Source: Hanleya hanleyi (Eukaryota > Mollusca > Polyplacophora > Lepidopleurida > Hanleyidae). From it: 64,000 nucleotides of DNA. Under the pieces are notes generated by a model. That model worked only from the letters and a program-made list of their open reading frames with translations. It made no database searches and was not told the origin of the DNA. The stretch is from NCBI GenBank assembly GCA_036873755.1, contig JAVTVY010025035.1, forward strand, positions 1-64,000, given 5' to 3'. Positions 56,091-64,000 of the stretch are shown piece after piece. The position numbers were made by a program, and so were the translations under genes. Numbering within the stretch: the stretch's first letter is position 1; each line of letters starts with the position of its first letter.

Positions 56091-56479
56091 ACTGGCAGAA
56101 TGGCTATATGGGTGTTTCTTTGCTAAGGTGCTACCATTTAATGGTAAATGCAAGCCCTATTTCCATCAGATTTTTGTGTTATAAATTTTGAGGAGAGAAC
56201 AATAAATATGGTTTCACAACTTGCTTTGACAGCTGTTCAGATACATTCTATAATCGGAAGGCAGTTGTGAAAGTTAATTACTAAAAAAGATTAAAATCTA
56301 ATCATAATGGGCTGTTTTCTTGCATTTTGAGTGTGACATGCTTTTACCATACTACCTTTTGATTGTGTTATTTGCCATCAAACATTCACTTAAATAAATG
56401 TTTAGTGGTGATCACACAAATTGATACCAAAACTATGTTTCTATGTACAATTTAATGTTCAAATCAACTCATTTATCGA

Positions 56480-58960
56480 AAAAATAGGATTTCTTTAATA
56501 TTTCTGGTTGGACTAACATTGTCTGTCCTCTCTGGCCATGGCATCTTTATGCTGGAAAACTGTTGAACCAGATGGACAAATTACTACCAATTTCATCAAA
56601 ATGTTGATGATGCTTGTACTTGTAACTGAAGTGAGTCAAATTTGATCTACCTTACTTGGGTTGAAGAAAAAATACATTTTAATAATCAAGTTAATATTGT
56701 CTGTCCTATGTTCGTCCAACCACAAAGTGGTCTAATTCTCCAAATATTGCATGGCTCAATAATGACAATGTGTTCAATCCATCTGCCTTTGTCCATTGAC
56801 ATCACTTATGGGTGATACTTTGTTAATGTTAACCTGAGAACTCAGACTTAAAAATAAGTGTGTCTGTCCGTGTGTTGGACGAACCAAATTTGTGTTGCAG
56901 GTGACACCCGAAGCTCAGATAAAACAGTGTTCAAGCTGTTGAGAGACAAATTAACTTATCATCTGGCATTCATGAACATGAATTTTGTCATTTGCAAAAT
57001 CATTTACAAACGTTACCAATCTTTTGTCGATCGCCAATTTATGTTGGTTGGACTAACAGAAGACAGACATGTTGGACTAACATAAGACAGACATGTTGAC
57101 TAACATAAGACAGACATGTTGGACTAACATAAGACAACTTTTGTTGAACCAGGGGAATAGATGGATTTCCTTTATCATTCTCAGTGGCAAATCTCATTTA
57201 ACAACTTTATATGAATTATTATCTAGCTGAAAATATTCTGAGGCATTCATATAGGATGCAATTCCCATTATAATGCTGTTTGTCCGACAATGTCTGTCTT
57301 ATGCAGTCATTCGCTTTTGAGGCGCGCGATCGCTCGCGCGCACCATCGCTCGCCTAGTTTCATTTCAAGGCGCGCGATTGATCGCACACCTAGAGAAATC
57401 CTGCCCCCCAAAAACCCAATGCGTATTTTTTGAAAATACAAGTTGATAGTTCATTACGCATCATGAAACGAAAATAGGAACTCTTCTGTGTTCGGCGGTA
57501 CATTCCTTGACTTTGGGGAAATACAAAATAGTAATCCTAGCAGCGAAGTCGGAGAGTCCGATCGTCGCTTTGATGTGATGTTTGAAGTATATGTTGAATA
57601 TATCACCAACGATTATTCAAATATATTGTTTTCGAAAGCGCTAATATATATTCATGAATATATCCTTCTGTTCGATAAAACCTAGCGGCGAAATCATAGC
57701 TGAATCAGAAAGATTATTCCGTACTAAGATCCGAGTAAATTTTCGTTATACCTGCTGGTGTTAGCAGCCGCCATGTTTTGATTTGCGTGCGTTGCAATGA
57801 AATATTGAATTTGAATTGAAGTTTATTCTCAGAACCAAGCATATAATGGTATGAGAATCTAATACAATACAATCATAATCATATGGCGACTGTCTCAGAA
57901 TCAAAACAGTTTGGAGAAAACAGCAGATAAGAGTACAACAGATCAGATTAGAATGATATGTAATCCAAATAAAACGGAACTATAATAATCACGAAATGAA
58001 CTTTTAATACACGGTTTGAAACAAACGTCACGATCGAAAGAATTGCTTTGAGGTATTCATTTTGCACAAGTTTTGATTTGATCTTATTATCAGACTTGGT
58101 ATTCAAAAGCAAGTTGTCGTCCAAAGAAAATCACTTCATATCTGACGTTCCGTTGGGAAAATGCTGTATCAAATGAACATAATGATATCGAAAAGCTCTG
58201 TAAAGTTTTGCTGCTGTGGAATTTATTTGTCATAATAGCACAAAGCATGACTGGACAGACAGTGTAGACAATGGGGCACATGTCTCTTGTATATATAACT
58301 TCAGATAATTGCAATTGGGATTTCCATGAACTTGAAAAAAAAAAAAAATTAAATGAGGACAAAAAGGTAAGGGAGAATTTGCAGATTTATTTGCTGGAAA
58401 TGGCCCAGAATGCATCTCCAGCAATCTAAGACCTCTGGGCTTACGAGGCTTAGGCGGCCCCTGGACCCCGGCCTGAAGTGCTAGGATAGTAATTTCAGGA
58501 GTGTGATCACTCGCCTAAGACATTTTAGGAGTGTGATTTATAGCACTCCTCTCATTTACAGAAACGAAAGACTGCTTATGTTAGTCCAACATGTCTGTCT
58601 TCTGTTAGTCCAACACTATTTGGCAGATTAAACGTTTGTGAGTAACAATTACAGACTTGAACACAGTTTTCTTAAGTATTTACTTATTTTTCCACATCTA
58701 GCTACCTTTTAGAATCAATTCATGCTGGAATAGAGGGAATTAGACATTTTATGGCCACTTTCCTGTCTCCGTTTGTCCGACACATTATTTTATGCTGGAA
58801 ATAATTATGATTTAAAGGAGCATTCATAGTTAAATGATATATTTATTTCTAAGACTTGAGAAACTTTTGGGCTAGGAAAGCAATGACCAATAAATATGTT
58901 TGGGAATCATAGAGAAAATGCATAAAACTTCATTTTTGTCTGTCTTCGTTCGTCCAACAC
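56480..58960. repeat. Region with TGTCTGTC/GTTGGACTAAC words
   Basis: The word GTTGGACTAACATAAGACAGACA or its halves occurs as a tandem run of about four (57040-57135). It is also scattered, often inverted, at 56510, 56698, 56862, 57290, 58575-58615, 58765 and 58935. A GC-rich palindromic patch, GGCGCGCGATCGCTCGC, lies at 57320-57380. No coding frame recognised. Possibly one non-autonomous element whose ends are the outer words; boundaries are not established. Confidence 0.5.
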
Positions 58961-59784
58961 CAAGTTCAACATGCATGATAAAACTAGATTATTTCTTTTA
59001 AATCGGGTGAGGCATTATCTTTAAACAAATTTATTGATGAACCTCAACAATCAGTTAATCTATAGAAAAGAAATATTTTGTGAAAAAAGTGGGTTGATAT
59101 TTTGTCATGGATGTAAAAACGGTAACACCTAATCAAAGAAACACCCATATATGTTATTCTACATTCAAAAGCAGACCACATAGGTCCCAAAGTATGAAAA
59201 TGCCCCCAAAAGGGTGAACTGGGTGCAAAATTCAAAGTTCACGGATCGCTTCATAATTTCCCCACAATATACTCCAAGGAATGTAGTCTCATAACCAGGT
59301 CACATTTTCGGATTTGGCGAAAGCCCTGGCAACCATCTTAAATATAAACATTGTATTATCACTTGCTGCTCGATACTTGGAATATGTATTATCCGAGGCA
59401 TGGCGAAAAAAGTGACTGAAACCGCCTCCATCGACCAGAACAGAACAATGGCGGTGCAGTGTTGGATTAAAGCAGAAGGGTGGGGGGCATACAATTGAGC
59501 AATCTCTGATTGCTTCCTTCCTGTGTTCATGTACATGTAGATAACAGAGCTTAGAAATAATGTGATCTTCATCATGGTAAATTCTGGAAGTCTGTGAAAA
59601 ATCTTTGGAATAGTCCACAAAGTCTGTCCAAATGTAATGTTTAGCAACAGTAATATTCCATTTTAATAACCCGTGGGTTGATTAACAGGAATTTAACATG
59701 CTCAGAAGAAATTTCCTCCTGCTTTCTTTCCAAAAGCATCTAGTTTGTGACAAGCATCTTTTCCATAGCAAAAAATGAAATGTT
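58961..59784. other. Intron, nothing recognised
   Basis: Two overlapping minus-strand frames of about 110 codons (59289-59647) have no recognisable motif. Confidence 0.4.
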
Positions 59785-60010
59785 TATGATGCTAACGTTA
59801 CAGAATGTCCGTCCATAATATAACGTTAGCAACCATGATAAATTTAACTTTTACTCGGAAAAACTATGCACCATCTACATAAAATACTTTGAATAGTTTC
59901 AAAAAGTATTGTGGTAGCCCATAATTAATTTTCATTTTTGTGTGGTAAAAACTTCACTTATGCAAAAAAACTTTGGCAAAACTTGTGTCCGTCCATACCC
60001 ATTCTTTGCA
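59785..60010. repeat. GTTAGCAA / GTCCGTCCA word cluster 2
   Basis: Semi-palindrome GCTAACGTTACAGAATGTCC...TAACGTTAGC (59792-59831), then TGTCCGTCCAT at 59986. It repeats the words of 55160-55450 in the same orientation. Confidence 0.55.
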
Positions 60011-60059
60011 TTTGCTTTCCCACTATTCAGGATGATCATGGACTGCTGAAGTGTTCATT

Positions 60060-60420
60060 GTCCCCTGACGCCCGGAGGGCTAAAGGGGGACTATAGTATT
60101 GTGCGACTTTGTTTCCGGACAATAACTCCTGAAAAACGGATTCTTTTCAAATTTAGTTTGTGGGTACCCCGCCTCAAGATCTCGCTTGGGATTGTTTTTC
60201 GCACCGATCCACCTATAGCAGGGCATGAATTTACCATAAAACTTTACCAGACCATCGGGCTGGTATATTTCATTATACAAAGGTGAAATTCATTAATTAT
60301 AACCAGCCAGTCGGACAATAACTCCTGAAAAACTGAACAGATTCTTTGTAAATTTTGTATGAGGGCACTTCGCCTCAACATCTTACTTGAAGTCCTCGGG
60401 TTTTCATTCAATCATACTAC
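60060..60420 (+). repeat. CGCCCGGAGGGC-headed repeat, two units
   Basis: Starts GACGCCCGGAGGGCTAAAGG. Then two diverged direct units of about 195 bp contain CGGACAATAACTCCTGAAAA (60116, 60313) and CGCCTCAA.ATCT. Intronic. Confidence 0.6.
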
Positions 60421-61054
60421 ATTGCATTAATAGACACATTAAGTTCCTGCTTAGTCAGAGCCGCAGAATAGAGCTCTTCTGCACTGATCTGCAGAGAAAC
60501 TGTCTTACGGAAGGGGCACAACAAAATCTATTCTAGATTTTCTCACAACGTACCAATTATCGCAAAATCAGACTTTAAACCATTCAACACATAAAATAGT
60601 CATTGTTTATTTTTCAGTGTTGATGACCACGTTTTGGCCCCCATTATACTGAAATCTGTCACCTGGTATTTGTGAAATGAAAGATGAAGTATTATTTTTT
60701 TGTCAAATTTATTATATTTTTGCCATTTTCGCCACCAATTACGGTGTAGCATTGGTACTAAAGTATAATCAACTAGTCCTAGAGTTTTGGTTGGACCTTC
60801 CTGAAACTTTTCTAGCTTGTTAAACAAGCTTCGAAGATTTCTGCACCTGCTATTTGTGAGATGAAATTGGTTCTTTTGGTCATTTTTTTTTACGTTTTGA
60901 AGTTATGCTGCATTGACTGATGCGCTGATGCATTGACCGAAAATAATAAAATGTATAAAAATGTCTTATCGACCTAGCCTGTAGTTGAACCTTGTTATCT
61001 CAAAGAAACCTATTATTATGGATGGTTTAAACTTTAACCTGTGCTTAATTTTAG
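60421..61054. other. Intron, nothing recognised
   Basis: AT-rich, ending in the acceptor CTTAATTTTAG (61044-61054). Confidence 0.45.
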
Positions 61055-61208
61055 TCACTCCCTCCAGCCAGCCCGAGAACTCCAGCGATGCCTAACTTAA
61101 AGCCTGGCCTGAATGCTCTAAGGCGACGATCAGAGCCCGTTTTGGAAGAAGATGAAAACCTGTTCACTCCCAGACCCAAATCTCGGGTGAAGACACTCTC
61201 CCCAAATG
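61055..61208 (+). CDS. MKI67: Ki-67-like protein, short exon before PP1 module
   Basis: A 154-nt exon from acceptor TTTTAG (61049-61054) to donor ATG|GTATGT (61209). It enters in phase 0 and leaves after one base of a codon, which is completed by the next exon (g+at, Asp). The encoded SLPPASPRTPAMPNLKPGLN through RRRSEPVLEEDENLFTPRP is proline-rich with S/T-P sites. The position just upstream of the PP1-docking module matches the Ki-67/Repo-Man order. Confidence 0.78.
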
Positions 61209-61908
61209 GTATGTACATGCTGTACATTGTTTAACCCATTGCTACTCAATGCTCGAAATAAGGGGTGTTTACTTGCACAAATGCATGTAGATTTTCTGCT
61301 GTGCATGAAGAATTCGGAGAATAGAAAATAATCAGTCCTCTCAGCCCTTATTTTACAGAGTTATGCCCCTTTTTGGGTGTAATAGTAATGATTTGTGATA
61401 AATGCTTGAATGTAGCTGTTATATCTGCAGATTTAATGATATGCTCTAAAGAGGACAATTCTGGATGATAGTAAATTTAGCCATAACATGTTGCACAATC
61501 ACTCACTATTTCTCAATTGCTTGGGGGAAGCCAAGGGGTTTTGTGAGTCTCGACCTCATGTTGAGATTTTCTCACTACCGTTTAATGGTAGTAAAATGTA
61601 ACGTCTATGAATCCCTATGCCATTGATAGAGTGAATTGTGACTTATTGAAAACCACCCCAAGTGGATGCAAAAATGCTTGAAATAGCGGACACAAACTTT
61701 GTGGTCCTGTGAACTTAATGATTAGGAAACCGGCAGAGAATCATTGACCAATGGGTCCTGTAAAAAGTCCACTGGCAGGACGAGAAAAATAAATTTACCA
61801 CAAAACCATGAAAGATTGTGTTCTGCAAATAATAATGCATTTACAATACTCAATTTTTGTCCCACAGATATATTATGCTTTGAGACTTGTTTTTTCTATC
61901 ATCTGCAG
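61209..61908. other. Intron, nothing recognised
   Basis: A 700-bp intron with a good acceptor (CTATCATCTGCAG, 61896-61908). A block ACAGAGTTATGCCCC near 61357 recalls the repeat at 10640-11050. Confidence 0.5.
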
Positions 61909-63806
61909 ATTCCAAGAAGAAATCCCTTTCTGGTCAGAAGCACCGGTCCTCGGGCAAAAAACGCAAGTCGACGGAATCTATAGGGCCCGGTGCTAAGCGA
62001 AAAAGAGTGTCATTTGGTCCTGCACTGAGCCCAGAACATTTCAACAAACACCTGCCTCCTGCAACACCAATTAAAAAAGGAGCAACCCCGAGAAGGTTGT
62101 CTGTGCCAACCTACGTTGTTGAATCGCCCAAACCATTGTTAAAGCAGAGGAGATCAATAGCTGCCAGCATGATCAGTGCCTCCACGATTAAGGAAGAAAG
62201 CCCTCAGAAGACTTCCCCTCACAAACAGGCCTCGCTGAGCAAAAAGACCCCTCCAAAGGTTGTAAACACTAAGCCACTGACCTCATCACCAAAGGCAGCC
62301 AAAACACCATCACCAAAATCATCCAAATCACCATCACTGAAAGCTACCAATACACCATCACCAAAAGTCGGAACACTGTCACCAAAGCCCAGTAAGACAT
62401 CACCAAAAACTATCCAGGTTCCTTCATCAAAAGTCACCTCAATTACTCCACCAAAAGCCACCAGGACGCCTTCCCCAAAAACTACCAAGACACCTTCACC
62501 AAAAGCTACAAAGACTCCATCATTGAAAGTCAGAACATCACCAAAGTCCAGCAAGACATCACCGAAAGATGTCAAGATGCCTTCATCAAAAGCTACCGGG
62601 ACGCCTTCACCAAATGTCACCATGATGCCGTCACCAAAAGCCTCCAGTACGCCTTCACCAAAAGGTACCAGGACGCCTTCGTCAAAAGCCACCAGGACGC
62701 CTTCACCAAAAGCTACCAAGACACAACTGCCAAAAGCCACCAGGACTTCTTCACCAAAATCTACCAAAACGCCTTCACCAAAAGCTACCAAGATGCCTTC
62801 ACCAAAAGCTACCAAGACATCTTCACCAAAACCTACCAAGCCACCTTTGCCTCAGGCTTCCAAAACACCCATACCTGAACTAACCAAGACACCCTCTCCA
62901 AGACGACGGACACCAAAATTACCCAATTCTCAAAAAGCAAAATCACCTAAATCCAAATCGGCGCTGAAAGTTGTGTCCTCGAAAGCCAGAAAGACCACAC
63001 CAAAATTCAGCAAGAAATCTCGAGGAGCTCAGAAGAATAAACAGGTTTGTGGTGTTGGACTAGATGTGAGCTTGAGTGGCATTGCTGATCTTATGCAGTC
63101 TCCATCAGACTTCAGCAATCACGGCTCCAGAACCTCAACCCCAAAAACTGCTCTGGTTTCGCAAAAAATGCCTCAAAGCAAGAAGAAATCTTTCAGAAAA
63201 TCAGAAGTGGACACTCCTCGATCTGGGAAACAGGGATCCAAAACCCCAACACCAAGCAAATCGATAAAAAAGTCCAGGAAATCATTGAGTTCGTTGACGG
63301 TCAAGTCTGTAGAAGAAACCTCTATAAAGGAATTAGTTCATGTGGTGGAATTGTCTGCTTCCCCGGAATTGCCCGGGGATCAGTCTCGACGTTCGAAATC
63401 TTTCGGATCTGCCAAAAAAAGCCCGGTTCAGAAAACCCAACCTTTGCTGAAGACGACTTCAGCGATGAGGCAGTTGACAACTCCGTTGAAATTGAGTGCA
63501 AAGAAATTGCGAATTGGAAGATCTTCTACTGAGAAAACTGTTCCCCCAGCCTCAGACATCAATAAGGTTGTGGTTTTGAGAGCCATTCATGGTAAATCAG
63601 CTACTCCTAGATTGCTGTCATCCAGCAAGAAAGCAAGCACTCCCCGTTCTGGTAGAAAGACCCCCAAAACAATGAAGATGTTGTGGTCTGACGTGGTGAA
63701 AAAGCACATTGAACCCACTGCAACTGGTGTTGCCCAGAAACGACAGCCTGTGAAGGCAAAACCAGTCAAAAGGATAAGCAAACAGAAGGCTACTAAAACA
63801 ACCAAG
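61909..63806 (+). CDS. MKI67: Ki-67-like protein, PP1-docking and TPSPK repeat exon
   Basis: A 1898-nt exon; donor AAG|GTATGG (63807), leaving in phase 0. It opens with a basic nuclear-localisation-like stretch (KKRKS, AKRKRVSF). RVSF at 62004-62015 is followed by GPALSPEHFNKHLPPATP and IKKG. This is the Ki-67/Repo-Man signature that recruits PP1 to chromosomes at mitotic exit. Next come VESPKPLLKQRRSI, about 200 residues of TPSPKATK-like repeats (about 62281-62900), a GLDVSLSGIADLMQSPSDFS block faintly like the Ki-67 repeat core, and more basic S/T-P-rich sequence ending WSDVVKKH...KATKTTK. The frame continues past the donor to a stop at 63819, but the splice site is preferred. The gene continues beyond the window. 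Vertebrate CDCA2 shares the PP1 motif but lacks the FHA, so Ki-67 is the better name. Confidence 0.85.
62281..62900 (+). repeat. Coding 24-bp minisatellite (TPSPKATK)
   Basis: Tandem, diverged 24-bp units (CCTTCACCAAAAGCTACCAA) encode TPSPKATK variants, with about 16 SPK triplets. The repeat keeps the frame open and adds many proline-directed phosphorylation sites. The unit also keeps the opposite strand open, which is a by-product. Confidence 0.85.
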
Positions 63807-63923
63807 GTATGGTCAAAATAATCTAGGCCCAAATTCAATTCCATATTTTTTATATGCCCGCCAGTAGAGAAAGTCGTATATTGCGATCACGATTTCCTTT
63901 CATCTGTGTGTGTCTCCCTTACA

Positions 63924-64000
63924 GACTTGAGGTGTACACCTCAAGTTGAGGTGTAGTCGAGGTGTACACCTCATTTTCTTTTTCAAGGTGTATACACCTC
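63924..64000. repeat. GAGGTGTACACCTC palindromic words
   Basis: Three to four copies of GAGGTGTACACCTC or half-forms with short spacers, continuing to the window edge. A CCCGCC-type repeat (63854-63920) precedes them. Intronic. Confidence 0.65.

Noticed and set aside
59930..60080. Extra Ki-67-like exon after an AG at about 60030
   Set aside because: A possible acceptor only. No open frame with the right composition, and the sequence runs into a dispersed repeat.
62219..62839. 206-codon minus-strand frame (VAFGEGVLVAFGE repeats)
   Set aside because: It is the antisense of the TPSPKATK coding minisatellite. The periodic unit keeps the opposite strand open. No independent evidence.

Overview
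This 64-kb window is animal nuclear DNA: intron-rich, AT-rich and packed with transposons. I see no bacterial, organellar or phage gene organisation. The mix of DIRS-type tyrosine-recombinase retrotransposons, many small DNA elements, GTCC-type repeats and a 5S-derived SINE fits a marine lophotrochozoan, most likely a mollusc. That placement is an inference from repeat types and not a proof.

One host gene is recognised with confidence. Four plus-strand exons (46415-46666, 51656-52429, 61055-61208, 61909-63806) join with matching splice phases. They encode part of a Ki-67/Repo-Man-like chromosomal protein: the C-terminal half of an FHA domain, a basic S/T-P-rich linker, an RVSF protein-phosphatase-1 docking module and a long TPSPK repeat region. 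The first half of the FHA domain and the 3' end of the gene were not found in the window.

The rest is a nested transposon landscape. (1) 630-4165: a 26-bp minisatellite and a field of about 60 AGGATA/TATCC words, invaded by a CAG...CTG element with a 5-bp target duplication and by a 596-bp MITE with a 9-bp duplication. (2) 5037-6046: a TTAA-flanked element. (3) 6985-12242: a hAT transposon with a broken transposase, invaded by a TTAA MITE that itself holds a Harbinger-like MITE. (4) 13689-22657: a hAT-like element split by a nearly complete DIRS retrotransposon (DIRS-A, 14325-20757) and a TTAA element. (5) 23506-27709: a LINE 3' remnant invaded by TA-flanked Tc1/mariner-like MITEs full of CGCGAA words. 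(6) 28040-32487: an old diverged DIRS (DIRS-C), invaded by an element carrying GTGACAGAYGGGAC words. (7) 33141-45054: a second copy of the DIRS-A family (DIRS-B), invaded by a 5.1-kb CAG...CTG element that holds another one, and by a second copy of the 9-bp MITE. (8) 45055-64000: the Ki-67-like gene, with introns carrying TTAA elements, a 5S-derived fragment, another 5-bp-duplication element and two further word-array regions.

The least expected signals are these. The 7-mer CTTCCGG (or its complement, an ETS-like core) recurs about 20 times in each young DIRS copy, in all three reading phases and both orientations. Four independent CAG...CTG elements are all flanked by 5-bp duplications. Several unrelated elements each carry their own dispersed short word.
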